Assembly: GCF_024220585.1 (NCBI RefSeq)
Contig: NZ_JAMXKF010000002.1
Coordinates: 133,392 to 197,391 of the forward strand
DNA: 64,000 nt
Source of the DNA: Dyadobacter diqingensis
Lineage (GTDB): Bacteria > Bacteroidota > Bacteroidia > Cytophagales > Spirosomataceae
Direction: 5' to 3'
Part shown: piece after piece, positions 17,406 through 28,100 of the stretch
Position numbering within the stretch: the first letter of the stretch is position 1
How the letters are laid out: each line of letters opens with the position of its first letter
Notes under the pieces: model-generated
What the model was told of the DNA's origin: nothing
What the model saw: only the letters and a program-made list of their open reading frames with translations
Databases searched by the model: none
Position numbers and translations under genes: made by a program

Positions 17406-17993
17406 CTAATAATATGTTATCTCCCTTTCAGAAATCCCGCCTTGACGAAACTCCTTATCATCCCGGAACCGTAATTCCCTCTCTCGTTCGATCCAGTTGC
17501 CATACTTATCATACTTATAGTGAAACAATTCTGTTTCTGAAATTTCAGGGTGCCTACCTTCCACAGTCTCAGTCATTGTAATTTTCAAAGGATTACCATA
17601 TTTGTCATTTTTTTTAATTTTTCTATCGAATGTCACTTTGGGGCCTTCTGCCATTACTACTTCTACCAGCTGTCTTGAACGAGATTCTTGTTGCCTTCCC
17701 TTTGAGTCATAGCTATAAGTTATCTTATCGCTAATTTCTCCATTTTTATAATTTATTTCTTGTGATTTCCGCCCGTCAGCGGCATATTCGAATTCTGTCC
17801 GATACAATTCCCCTTGAATTTCAGTTGTTGTTAAAATTAAATACCCCGATCGTGAAAAATGAGAATAATGTACATAATAGTCCCTGGTCATTACTAATTT
17901 TGGCTTTCCTCTCAACTTCATTAGTTTCCAATCAGTTTGTTGGCCGAGAGTAAATAATGGAAGAAGGAGTAATGGAATGGCGATAAACTTCAT
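17406..17993 (-). CDS. Secreted protein with YD/RHS-like repeats
   Basis: A 195-aa exported protein with the signal peptide MKFIAIPLLLLPLFTLGQQ. It contains short YD-like strands: FEYAADGRKSQEINY, ITYSYDSKGRQQES, KNDKYGNPLKITM and YKYDKYGNWIERERE. These recall RHS/YD repeats found in surface and toxin shells, but here they are few. The start at 17993 is preferred to the ATG at 18044 because it begins the signal peptide. It lies at the edge of the toxin-immunity array, and a relation to it is possible but not shown. Confidence 0.65.
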   Translation of the reverse strand: MKFIAIPLLLLPLFTLGQQTDWKLMKLRGKPKLVMTRDYYVHYSHFSRSGYLILTTTEIQGELYRTEFEYAADGRKSQEINYKNGEISDKITYSYDSKGRQQESRSRQLVEVVMAEGPKVTFDRKIKKNDKYGNPLKITMTETVEGRHPEISETELFHYKYDKYGNWIERERELRFRDDKEFRQGGISEREITYY

Positions 17994-18127
17994 TGTCTTA
18001 AGGATTAAATAAAACATTAGACGATAAAAAAGCTTTACGGTCACGGCCTTTTAACTGAATGAATTGAAAGTTTATCGATTAAATTTAAGATGCTTTTACG
18101 TCAAAAATAGGTCAACGGTATTGAATC

Positions 18128-18514
18128 CTATGGTATGTAAAGCTCATTATTAGTAAGTAGTAATGGCGTAAAATTAAGTAGAGCACTTTCACTGCCAACC
18201 GCTGCGCAAATTTTATTGATCGCAACCTCCGCTTCAATCTTACTCATACCACCAGAAAATACTGTTTCCCAAACATCTTTTAGTATTGGAATGCCATAGC
18301 CGGAAGGGTTTCCACACAGCCGGCAATCCGCTACCGAATACCGTTTAAGGAATGTTTGTAGTCTGAGATTGAAGTTTCCGTTTTTTCCATTAACGATTTT
18401 AGCATCCGTACTTGCATTTATAACAGCAAACAAGTGGTTTAATGATGAAAAATCATTCAGTCTGATATTATGAACAGTACTCAACCTCTCCCAATCCCGG
18501 CGGAGTTGGCTCAC
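18128..18514 (-). CDS. Hypothetical protein, possible toxin-tip remnant
   Basis: A 128-aa frame beginning at a GTG codon (VSQLRRDWERL), with the frame open only 6 codons further upstream. It has no signal peptide. A CRLC pair lies near residue 80 and the second half is helical. No family recognised. It sits 22 bases after the propeller gene at 18537-19562, in the same direction, on the outer end of the toxin-immunity array; it could be a displaced toxin or immunity remnant. The lack of an ATG lowers confidence. Confidence 0.4.
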   Translation of the reverse strand: MSQLRRDWERLSTVHNIRLNDFSSLNHLFAVINASTDAKIVNGKNGNFNLRLQTFLKRYSVADCRLCGNPSGYGIPILKDVWETVFSGGMSKIEAEVAINKICAAVGSESALLNFTPLLLTNNELYIP

Positions 18515-18536
18515 TAGTCGGTTAACAGAACATTAT

Positions 18537-19562
18537 CTACATAGTGTTTTCTTTTTTATAAACATGTAAAGTGCCCTCCGCTCCTAATATATAAAGTTTG
18601 TCACCGGCTATTTGCGGGGGATCAAGTTTTAAATTACCAGGCGAAACTTTATCATACCAAAGCAGCTCCAACGTATAATAGTTTAATATCCCAACACAAT
18701 TTGCTACTACCTGGGTAGAATCATTAGCCGTGAAATAAATATAGTCTCCATTGACCATAAAAGATCTCACCACAAGCCTCTTTTCTTTCAAAGAAATTAC
18801 TTCAACCTCACGTTTAATATCCATCGTTTCCAAATCATATTCAAAAAACCAGGAACTGCGTAAAAGTTGTCCTTGTAAAGAAACTAGACTTTTGTGTTCC
18901 TCAGACAGCATAACCCCGTGAGCAGAAAAATGATAATCGTGTTCAAAAGATTTTAGAATTTGTCCATTCTCACAGTCAATCAAAACCAAATGACATAAAG
19001 TGGTGTCATTAATATCGTTCACCGATATCCATAATGTATTTGCATAAATACCTATTAGTTTACGAATCTCTCCGTATTGACTAAGAGTTAATTGCCATTC
19101 ATTTTCACCGTTAAAAAGGCGAAAAGAAGCGAGACCCTTATTAGAACGAAATATAGCTTTTGAATTTTCAGAATAATTAATAGCAAAATATCCAACGGCC
19201 TGCTCTATCAACAAAACAACCTTATCTGTTTCAAAGTTATGAAAGTAAAAATCATGTTTATAGGCTACAAGAATTTCATCCAGTTCGCTATTTGTGGTAT
19301 AGACCCCTCCTTTATCCGAAAGTGTCACACCAGAATAATTATGTTTTATATTGAAAGTTTTGTTGGTAAATACATTTAAGAGAGTTTTCCCCTTATCATT
19401 TCCTTTGATGAGATAACCATTTTCACAAAACACAATATATCCATATTCATTTTCCTGTTGTCCATTTAATAAGATAATGCCATTTTTAAGCTTGATCAGA
19501 GTCAAATTGTATTTAACTTGAATTCTATCAACATTTAAAATTGTGTCAATCACTTTATACAT
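18537..19562 (-). CDS. Cytoplasmic beta-propeller-like protein
   Basis: A 341-aa protein without signal peptide whose repeated beta-strand patterns (GYIVFCENGYLIKG, LVLIDCENGQILKSF, WFFEYDLETMDIKRE, GDKLYILGAEGTLHVYK) suggest a WD40/PQQ-like propeller. It has not a recognised family. It lies 14 bases after the small 82-aa gene, which itself is coupled to a toxin stub, so it belongs to the same immunity-side gene cluster. A role as immunity or regulatory protein is conceivable but rests only on position. Confidence 0.55.
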   Translation of the reverse strand: MYKVIDTILNVDRIQVKYNLTLIKLKNGIILLNGQQENEYGYIVFCENGYLIKGNDKGKTLLNVFTNKTFNIKHNYSGVTLSDKGGVYTTNSELDEILVAYKHDFYFHNFETDKVVLLIEQAVGYFAINYSENSKAIFRSNKGLASFRLFNGENEWQLTLSQYGEIRKLIGIYANTLWISVNDINDTTLCHLVLIDCENGQILKSFEHDYHFSAHGVMLSEEHKSLVSLQGQLLRSSWFFEYDLETMDIKREVEVISLKEKRLVVRSFMVNGDYIYFTANDSTQVVANCVGILNYYTLELLWYDKVSPGNLKLDPPQIAGDKLYILGAEGTLHVYKKENTM

Positions 19563-19576
19563 ATTTCATTTAACTT

Positions 19577-19825
19577 TTATATTATTATAGAAATCATTCC
19601 TGTTTGAGAGACTACTAGCCTAAAAGTTCCCAGCCCCTCCTGTTTTATTATTTCCGGATCAGAGTTAGAATAATCCAGGTTTGGAAATAAACTAACTCTT
19701 AGTACCGCATTGCTCCAAATTGCATCAAAAATTCCCTTGCCTTGTGATGTTAATGTCCCATTCTGAATCATCATATTTTGAAATTCTACCTTCAATTTAT
19801 TCAGATCATTTTCTTTTTTTCGCAT
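19577..19825 (-). CDS. Small hypothetical protein, candidate immunity protein
   Basis: An 82-aa protein starting MRKKENDLNKLKVEFQNMM. Its ATG overlaps the TGA stop of the preceding toxin-stub frame (TGATG), the tight coupling typical of toxin-immunity pairs. It has no signal peptide and no recognised family; the second half is beta-rich. The upstream toxin is reduced to a tail, so if this is an immunity gene it now protects against a toxin the locus no longer makes. Confidence 0.5.
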   Translation of the reverse strand: MRKKENDLNKLKVEFQNMMIQNGTLTSQGKGIFDAIWSNAVLRVSLFPNLDYSNSDPEIIKQEGLGTFRLVVSQTGMISIII

Positions 19826-19988
19826 CAGACAGCGAAAGCGTTGCCAACCCGGCTATACCGGTTCAGATTACGAGCCCGCATATCCGAGATCATGTGGTTC
19901 GTTCCTGATTTCATACTGAAAACACTGCTCAGGAACGTGCCGCCATTCAAAAGTTTCTGCACATCATTCAAGCCAGCGTCATACAAAC
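19825..19988 (-). pseudogene. C-terminal stub of an unknown toxin-like gene
   Basis: About 54 codons are open from the IS junction near 19988 to the stop at 19825-19827, reading GLYDAGLNDVQKLLNGG and ending SRVGNAFAV. There is no natural start: upstream the frame runs into the right end of the insertion sequence. The stop overlaps the start of the 82-aa gene. Location, coupling and truncation match the other toxin stubs in this array. Family of the lost protein not recognised. Confidence 0.5.
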
Positions 19989-20235
19989 CAAGCACTTTTT
20001 CAAAAGTAAAATCCAGAAAGCAAAACAAGACCGGATAGCGACCAACCGAAAAGTCACCTGCGAGCAGGTTTGCCAAACGTGAACAGTTAAAATTGGCCGT
20101 TCTTTGTCGTAGTGGTCCTTAACTCCAAATACTCATGGGATTGCTATGTTCGTTCAACACTATTCTTTCAAAAATTTTCACCCCCATGTACGAATATTCG
20201 TACGTTTTTGCTCGGATTGTTCGTGGATTGTGCAG
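19989..20235 (+). mobile_element. Right-end remnant of the array's insertion sequence
   Basis: This stretch matches, with few differences, the last third of the transposase tail and the right end of the element at 37937-39380: transposase tail KSKIQKAKQDRIATNRK, then the non-coding end with the palindrome at 20188-20203 and the terminal segment ending GGATTGTGCAG at 20235. Only this end remains. It separates the toxin stub at 19825 from the lipoprotein immunity genes. Confidence 0.8.
20188..20203. repeat. 16-bp palindrome at the IS right end (copy 1)
   Basis: GTACGAATATTCGTAC is a perfect palindrome, present unchanged in all three IS right ends of the window, here 32 bases from the element end. 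Confidence 0.8.
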
Positions 20236-20276
20236 TGAATGCCATTACTATACAAAACCAAAATGATTATTTTAGT

Positions 20277-20783
20277 CTAATCCTTCATTTTCTCCCAATG
20301 TTTGTTGGGGTTGTTTCTAAACCCATTCGGGTAATACAGCAATTTTTTAAAGTATATAGCGTAAATTGGCATATTAGGACATCTCCGGCAATTTTGTCTT
20401 TTGTCTTTTAATGTTAACGATACAAAACGATCTTCGTAATGAGAGTCTGTATCACGAATATCGTCTTCACTCCCGAATAATTGAAACAATTTAAAATGTG
20501 GTTTATAACTTCTATCAAAAAAGAATCGTTCTTTGAAGTAAATTTGGCCATAAACAGTGGCTGTTGATATTTGTATGTTCTTCTTTAAAAAAGTAGTATC
20601 TAAGTTATTATTGACTATTGTGATGATTTCATTAATATCGTCCGGGGGATTTTTTATTATAAAATAGTCAACCAAGAAATCAGGATATTTGCCTTTCACG
20701 TCAAGTCTAAAAACTTCAGGTCTACTGTTGCAGCCATTCATTAAAATAAAGGCCAACAATATATTTTTGATATATTTTTTCAT
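20277..20783 (-). CDS. Lipoprotein, candidate immunity protein (third paralogue)
   Basis: A 168-aa lipoprotein: signal sequence MKKYIKNILLAFILMNGC with the Cys near residue 18. It is closely related to the two genes upstream; shared landmarks are a YFIIKNPPDDINEI-type segment, the FFDRSYKPHFK segment, an acidic SHYEDR block, two close cysteines (CRRCPNMPIY) and an identical end (NGFRNNPNKHWEKMKD). The family is not known to me by name. It follows the DUF3289-like toxin gene as the third member of a tandem set, which suggests immunity proteins acting in the periplasm or on the outer membrane. It has the most diverged signal region. Confidence 0.7.
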   Translation of the reverse strand: MKKYIKNILLAFILMNGCNSRPEVFRLDVKGKYPDFLVDYFIIKNPPDDINEIITIVNNNLDTTFLKKNIQISTATVYGQIYFKERFFFDRSYKPHFKLFQLFGSEDDIRDTDSHYEDRFVSLTLKDKRQNCRRCPNMPIYAIYFKKLLYYPNGFRNNPNKHWEKMKD

Positions 20784-20940
20784 AATTCGTATTTATTAAC
20801 GGCCACTTTTAAGAAGTGGCAATAAAAAGGCTTTCGTAAAAAATGAGTACATTTTGCTGTAAAAACTTGAATCAGTCGCTTGTATTTTAAATATTCTGTA
20901 TTTCTCTCAAACCAAATCGATTATCAATTTCAACTTTAAC

Positions 20941-21447
20941 TTAGTCCTTCATTTTCTCCCAATGTTTGTTGGGGTTGTTTCTAAACCCATTGGGATAATA
21001 AATCAGCTTTTTTTTGTAGATCATATAAAATGGCAAACGCGGGCACATAAAACAGGAATCCCTATTACTCTTAATTCTAACTGAAATAATTTTATCTTCT
21101 GCATGCGACTCCCCATTTCTGATGTCATCTGAAATAAAGTTGTTATACCACTTAAAGTGCGGCTTATAATTTCGGTCAAAAAAGAAATCCTCTTTGTAAT
21201 ACACTTGATTATAAACTTCCGATTTTAATATACTTGAACTTTGCTTACGGAGAGTTGTATCCAAGTTCCGATTAACCAATAATAACAATTCGGTTAAGTT
21301 TTCGGGGGGGTTACTGATCATAAAGTAATCCACATGAAAGTCGGAGTATTGGCTTTGAACATCAAGTTTAAGTATTTCAGTCTTGCTATCACATGAGGTA
21401 ATGGCAAATAAAATTGGCAAGGCGATTAAAAAAAAATTCAGCTTCAT
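20941..21447 (-). CDS. Lipoprotein, candidate immunity protein (second paralogue)
   Basis: A 168-aa lipoprotein with signal MKLNFFLIALPILFAITSC and the same body as its neighbours: YFMISNPPENLTEL, YYKEDFFFDRNYKPHFK, SHAEDK, CFMCPRLPFY and the identical NGFRNNPNKHWEKMKD end. Its ATG comes 2 bases after the TAG of a leftover C-terminal toxin stub (21450-21570), so it once followed its own toxin tail. This supports a toxin-immunity relation with the DUF3289-like family. Divergence from the other two copies suggests different specificities. Confidence 0.72.
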   Translation of the reverse strand: MKLNFFLIALPILFAITSCDSKTEILKLDVQSQYSDFHVDYFMISNPPENLTELLLLVNRNLDTTLRKQSSSILKSEVYNQVYYKEDFFFDRNYKPHFKWYNNFISDDIRNGESHAEDKIISVRIKSNRDSCFMCPRLPFYMIYKKKLIYYPNGFRNNPNKHWEKMKD

Positions 21448-21449
21448 AT

Positions 21450-21570
21450 CTAGTACGTTCCATTTATACTTTCTTCAAAATTAACAATTGTGACAAATGG
21501 TCTTTTGCAATATCTCTTAGAATGTTGTAGTACAAACCACGAACGAAAACCTCGGAACTTTTGAATATTA
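21450..21570 (-). pseudogene. C-terminal stub of a second DUF3289-like toxin
   Basis: On the minus strand the frame reads FRGFRSWFVLQHSKRY, then CKRPFVTIVNFEESINGTY and a TAG stop at 21450-21452. Gene A ends GFRAWFVLQHSKKY, CKKPFVTIVNFEESINGTY. The remaining 5' part of this toxin is missing. The stub sits exactly where an upstream toxin would be relative to the second immunity gene. Confidence 0.8.
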
Positions 21571-21627
21571 GTTAAACCTATCTGAATCAATGCCATTACC
21601 ATGCAAAACCAAAATGATTATTTTAAC

Positions 21628-22122
21628 CTAATCCTTCATTTTCGCCCAATGCTTGTTAGAGTTATTTCTAAACCCATTCGGATAATATTTTAGTTTTTTA
21701 CTGTGAAGAATATAGATCGGCACATTAGGACATGTAAGGCAAGTATCACTGGAGTTTTTTAAAATTATCGAGATATATCTGTCTTCCAAATGCGATATCC
21801 CATCTCTAATATCATCAAATGTGTAAGGATTGTACCATTTGTAGTGAGGCTTGTATTTTCTTGTAAAACAAAATCGTTCCTTGTAATAAATCTGAGTATA
21901 ATATTCAGATTCTTGATATTTTTGGTTGCCAACTTTCAAATTACTTTGAACCAGTGTTATAATCTCATTGATATCTTCCGGAGGATTACTAATAACGAAA
22001 TAATCGGCAACCCGTGTAAATGGGTATTTCTGCTCCAAATCCAGCTTGATAATTTCTGGTTTGGTAGTGCAAGAATTGAAGAAAACAAATAGTAATAGAA
22101 TAAAATAGACTGTGTTTTTCAC
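21628..22122 (-). CDS. Lipoprotein, candidate immunity protein for the DUF3289-like toxin
   Basis: A 164-aa lipoprotein with a GTG start directly after the TAA stop of gene A (TAAGTG), a gapless junction that implies translational coupling. Signal and lipobox: MKNTVYFILLLFVFFNSC. Body landmarks: YFVISNPPEDINEI, YYKERFCFTRKYKPHYK, SHLEDR, CLTCPNVPIY, end NGFRNNSNKHWAKMKD. It is the cognate immunity candidate for the gene A toxin tip. Being a lipoprotein, it would protect in the periplasm, which fits a toxin acting there or in the membrane. Confidence 0.75.
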   Translation of the reverse strand: MKNTVYFILLLFVFFNSCTTKPEIIKLDLEQKYPFTRVADYFVISNPPEDINEIITLVQSNLKVGNQKYQESEYYTQIYYKERFCFTRKYKPHYKWYNPYTFDDIRDGISHLEDRYISIILKNSSDTCLTCPNVPIYILHSKKLKYYPNGFRNNSNKHWAKMKD

Positions 22123-25100
22123 TTAATACGTTCCGTTTATACTTTCTTCAAAATTAACAATTGTAACAAAGGGCTTTTTGCAATATTTTTTCGAATGCTG
22201 CAATACAAACCACGCACGGAAGCCTGACAATGCCGCAAATACTGGCTTTATCTTTGGATCAATGTCATTTGCATCAAGCCCGAAATGATCAAATATTTTA
22301 ACACTAATTTTTGCCTGGTAAGATCTTGAAACCTTGTCAATTGTAAAGCTTTCAATTTTAACATCGTAACCCCATGTATCATTGACAGCAATACCCAAAC
22401 CGGTAAATTTTTCGTCCCAAGTTGGACTTGGGATATCTTTTCTTTGTTGCTCTTCTCCATTAACAATATACTTCAAAATTCCTTGCTTCTTAACAAAATC
22501 AGGATCCTTGGTCAATTCGAATGCTAAACTCGTATTTATATTATCAATAAAACGCCGTGTGCTTTTGTGATTTTTCCCTGCACTCGTCAAATCAGTATTT
22601 GAATACTCACCGCCTTCGCTCCTTGCAAATTTATCAATCATTGCCATAATATTATTACCCAGTTTACCCATCGATTGAAATGACGCCATCCTTTTCCATT
22701 CGTTAATCAAATCCGTCTCAGTGAGCTGATTCGATAATTCACTTTCGCACAATGCATTCAAAGCTATAATCTGATCACTTTCCATATCGCAACTCTCCAT
22801 ATCATGATGAATACCAGTATTGTCATCGTTCATCCCCTTACGGTGAACAGATGCTGCCAAAACATAGGGTACAAAACTTTCATCATAAATTTCCTGGGGT
22901 AAAAAACCCTCCTTACACATAGGCTGGCAGTCAATCCCGTAGCCACTCGGGCTGCATTTCTGGAGGTTGGTACCCTTGTAGAAGCCCACGAAAATGTTAT
23001 GATTGTTTTCAAAGTAAACACCATAATCCCCATTGTACTGTTTATCAGCTTCATCGGTGGTCGTTACATGTACCTTGCCTCCGGCAATGTACTCAATTGT
23101 CACGCCGGTTTTAGGTGTAAAAGTATAAGGTACACCTGTGGTGCCCCACTGAACCGTAATGGTTGACCTCTGATCGGTACGGGCATTCGTCGCGGTTACG
23201 GGCGGTTGGTAAGAAGACATTTCGACATTTACAAGATCAGGGACAAACATAATATTTGCAGTCGCCGTAGCAACAGCGCTTTTACTATCTCTGACTGTTA
23301 TCGTATATGTCCCCACTTTCAGCTCTACAAAAACAGGGTTGTCCTGAAACACAGTGCCATCCTTGCTATATTGATAAGGGGCAACGCCTCCGGTTGCTTC
23401 TAAGTTAATACTTCCGTCGTCTGCTGCACAGGTCGCATCGGTAGCGGTAGCGGAGAGAGAGAGCGGGCCTGCCATGTCATAATATTCTTTAGGTAAAAAA
23501 CCCTCCTCACATAAATCGGCGCAATTCCCAAATAAGAGCCTTCGGTGGGTGCTAGCACAACTTCCATTTTGTTCATCTTTGTAAAATCCTATAAAGTCAT
23601 TTGGAGCCTCGGTATTGAAGTATGCTACATAGGCCCCTTTCCATTTATCACTCACGCCATTAGGTACTGAGTGAATGGTAAAGATGTTTATACCTTTCGT
23701 TATCTCAAAACCTTTTTTAAGACGATAAGTATAACGAGTGGACTTTTCTGTCCATAGTGCAAAAACAGAGTTTTCATCTATTGGAGGCGCTCCAAATATA
23801 ATGGTAGAGGTCGATACAAGGGGACTTTTGCAAACGATTGACTTACCCACGAATACCTTCGCTACATTTGTAAACGTAGGGCGTACATCATTATTGTAGG
23901 TGTCTGTCGAAACATTACCCTGTGCTGCCTGTCCTAAAACTGAGCCAACGGCCCCGCACTTACCTTGTTCAAAAGCTTCAACAAGAACATAGCTGCTCAC
24001 TTTTGAAAAATCCAGATTATACTTTTGTAGTTCTGGCTCGGCAGCTATCGCCTGTTTCAGTTTATTGAGAAATTCCAATGCTTCCGCTGCTGATAACTGT
24101 CCATCGGTTCCTGTATAGTTTTCCAAAAAGGTACATGAGAGTGTAGTAAAGTAACTGGCCATTAGCTGTTGCATGGGGAAATTCTGCTGGCAGGGAATAA
24201 CTGCTGCGGACTCTGTTGCTTCACTCATTGCACTGATCCGTCCGTTAGAAGGTGTTGATGGATAACTATATTTCCTTCTTCCGTAGAAATTCGCCTGTTC
24301 GTTGTCATCAGAGAACGAATAAGTGAAGTAACATGCTGTATTAGGTTTAAGTCGGTCAGGAACGCATTTGACTTCGTAAGCAGCAATGGTCGGATCGATG
24401 GAAGCCTGAGGAAAATAGTCCTGGTTTACTTTTGTGCTTCCATCTTTTAGATACCAAGTATTTGTAAGTTCCCCAAGTGCCGGGCACCCCTCTGCATTAA
24501 ATTTGAATCTTCGGTAACCCTGAGCTTGTTTGTCGACATAGAAATTATCGCAATCGAAAGTGGCTGCAATATCTATTGTTCTGTAAGATGTAGCACAGGC
24601 ATTTCCCCCTACCATACAGTTGGCCACATATGTGGTTGTTTCAACTGGAGAATGTGTATTTCCCGATATTGCGACACGATCCCAGGTTTCCCACGCTACC
24701 TTACCATTGGTTGGGCAGCCCGAAGTTTCAAGTTTTAATTTTGTTTTCGACGGGTATGGATACTCAATTACACGTGTGTCTTCCGGAGACACATAGGCCG
24801 AGAAACTGCTACATGCCGAACTGAAAGTCTCATTATAGTCCTTCCCGGAAGGTCCCGAAACATCTGTTTTCAGGACAACGGTTACGGTTTTCGTTATGGT
24901 CTCTGTTCCGGAAGTACAAATGGCCTTAAAATCAGTAGGTTCATTTATTATCTGGTTTTCCAGGCTACAAGGTGACTGGCAAATCCTATTATACCCAACC
25001 CAGGAAATTGTTCCTCCTGAACACCCGATAGCGGTCAACGTGGTTTTTTGTCCCTTTTTAACAGACAAAGGAGTTGCAGTAAGATCAAGACGTAATACTG

Positions 25101-28100
25101 ATTTTACTTCTATTTCAGCCTCGGTATCATCGACGACATCTTTTTTGCACTTTACAGTGTATTTTGCGTTGTCGGTGACACTCTGTGCTATTACTAAATG
25201 ATTTTGCCCCTGGCCCTTGCTGTCCTTTGGCAGTCCAGGCCCGTTCCAAATCGTCGTCCCTCCTTCACATCCGTTCGCAGTTAGGTTGATTGTATTTGAC
25301 TCGCCTCTGTAAATCTGGCTTGGGGAAGCATGCGGTTCTAATGTTTCGCATATGATTTTGGGAGGCAATATTGTAGGCACCTTAATTTCTATCTCTTTCC
25401 AGCATTGTGTACCGCGGCATGATGCGATGATTTTGATTGTTTCCGAAGGTGCTATTTTGAGTTCTGACGTTACTGCAAGACTATTTCCCTTCAGAGACCA
25501 GATGATTGTTCCACACCCTGTTCCTTTCAATGTGATTTCGTCACCAGGTTTGGCAGATAATTTATTTTGTTCTACGTTTATTGAACAAGTTGGCTCAAAT
25601 ACATTAATGACTTTTGTTCCACTGCATATAGGGTAGTCGCAATCAACCCGGTATGTAGTATTAAAGTTGTATACTATTATACTACTTCCATTGTCTTTGG
25701 GGATAGGTTGATCGTATATGGTAGTTCCCGTGGCAAAAGTTGCCTCTCCATCTCTACTCCATTTTATATTCCCAAGACATCCATCGGCGGTTAATTTCAA
25801 AATGTTACCTTTCGGTACAGATTCAGGACCCAAGATCCTTACACATTGATTCGAGTTGCTGACTAACGTAATTTTTCGCGAGTACGGTGTTGAAACACCA
25901 TTTTTGTCAAGACAAGTAGCATAATAAGTCGTTGTTGTAATTGGAAGTGGTATTTCAATGCCAAAACGCATTTGCTTATTATCGACTTTGAAAGTCTCAT
26001 CATTGCTGCTGGTCCATAGTACTTGTCCACTACAATTATTTGCTTGCAGATCGATAGTCCAATACTTTGGCAAACTAGCCAGGTCGTAGAAATTGTCTTT
26101 AATCAATACTTCAGCTTCTATTGGCTCTCCGGTACCATAATATTTGCCGCGAACAAATCGAATGTCCAAAGAATTTGGTTCTATTTTGCCTAGCACTGAA
26201 ATCGAGTTAGAGAAGCATGTTTTGTTTTCTTCTTTACATTGAGCAGATACAACTAGGTTGCCATCAACTAACAGTTTTACATTCGCTTGGTTCCCTAATG
26301 CATTGTTCCAGATAATTTGTCCTGCACAGCCGATTGCCCTAAGATTCAGGTAAGCATTAGGCTGTGCTGTTATGTCTTCTGTCTGATATGTTTGCCCGTC
26401 AACAGAGGCAGATATCTTGAAATCTCCTTTACAGTCAGCAGAGGAGACCTTCACATTCACAGGATACGTACATGGTTGAGCCGTGGCACTCATTTTGCAA
26501 ATGGCCGTGTATGTTTTCGATGCTGTCGGGTTGACTATCAGAGCCCGATCCGGTGCTATAAAGGGAAAATTCCCGGTACTGATCTCTGCAACTTCACCAT
26601 CTGCAAAAGTGATAGTACCGTTCGGGTCAATGGTTCCTGGGGTTCCGTTAGTCCAGGTCACTTTCGGATAACCATCTACTACTTTAAAATCCGGTGTAAA
26701 GCAACCTGTTACCAACAAAACATGTTGGTTTTCTTCTAACGACGGATTACTTTGACGACTGGACACACTCACACCCAATGTGCACGGCACTTCAGTACTC
26801 ACACGCGCATTTGCCGGATCGCTCACCAGATTTTCAGCATTGTAGGCTACAATCTTATAATCATAAAAACGGGATGGATCCAGGCCAATCAAAGTATCAC
26901 TGTTGGTGGTCGGGTACAAGGTGTGAAGAATCCCCTGCTCATCCGTATAAACAACTTTATATGTATTGTGCAGCGCATTTTTATCCCAGGTGATTTTTAC
27001 CGAATGATCATCAATACGTGTAAAAGCCAAATTCTCCGGCATTGGAACAGTCTTCCTGATCGTTGTAAAATTCCCGTCTGAACTGGCTAGCAACTGATCC
27101 CCATCATACGCCAATATCCTGTACTTATACTCCATCCCTTCCCGCAAACGCGACAAATCAATTACCGGGCTTTTTACAGTTTCCTGAAGAACAGCCCCGT
27201 CTTTATCCTGGTACTCGATGATGTATTTGCTCGCCGTGCCACCAGACGGAACGCCGCCGAGCGTCGGCCCACCCGACAATTCCCAATTAATACGTGCTGA
27301 TTTGTTGTCAATACCACTTACCTGTACGTTACGAATCGCAAACACCGGATTGCCGGGGCCGCTGCCTGGTTCGCCTGACTGGCTGTCTTTCTTTAACGCA
27401 TCGAGTTTACTGATCAGGTCCTGATATTTTTGGGTGATGCCATCTACTTTTGGACTTCCGGCCGTCAATTGGTCCGTTATGGTTTTCAGGCCCGTTAGAA
27501 TGTCCGTGATCCGAGGATCTGGATTACCCCCTCCCGACGGATCGCCGCCCGACGGAACGCCGCCCGCATCCACAAGTGCTTTACGGATCTCTTCACTCGC
27601 CTGAAGAATAGCAGCTGTGTACGTGCAGAAAAGCGAAGCCGTATCGGAGATCGTTTCATAACCAGCCAGTGCTCCCGCAAGCGTTCCTGCATAAGCGGCC
27701 GGGTCTGTCTGCTGTGCCAGCGTGCTTAAAAGCTTACTTTTCGCCGCCGCTACTTCCGACTGCGGAATGTTCAGCAAACGAAAGTTCGTTGCTTCATATA
27801 CGCAGCCGCCATTGCCATCATCACTTCGGATGGCCCTTACACCGCTGAATTCTGCCAAAGCCAGGGTTCCCTCCATAAACGGAAGACGAACCAACCCTTT
27901 CCCGCTAAAACTTTCGGAGCCGCTGACTTCGGTTACAAAAACAGCAAAATCATAAATCCCCAATACATCCCCGGTTTTCAGGTTTGTTAGGGCAGTGCCA
28001 CCGGTTGGCAAAGGCACCATAGGATGCTCCGGACTGCAAACCGAAAAGGCACTGCTTTGCAGAGCACAGCCAGGAAGTTTCAACTTTCCGGTAGTATCAG

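Noticed and set aside
20802..20820. Small hairpin GCCACTT/AAGTGGC between the second and third lipoprotein genes as terminator
   Set aside because: The stem has 7 bp and no T-tract on the minus strand, so there is too little support.
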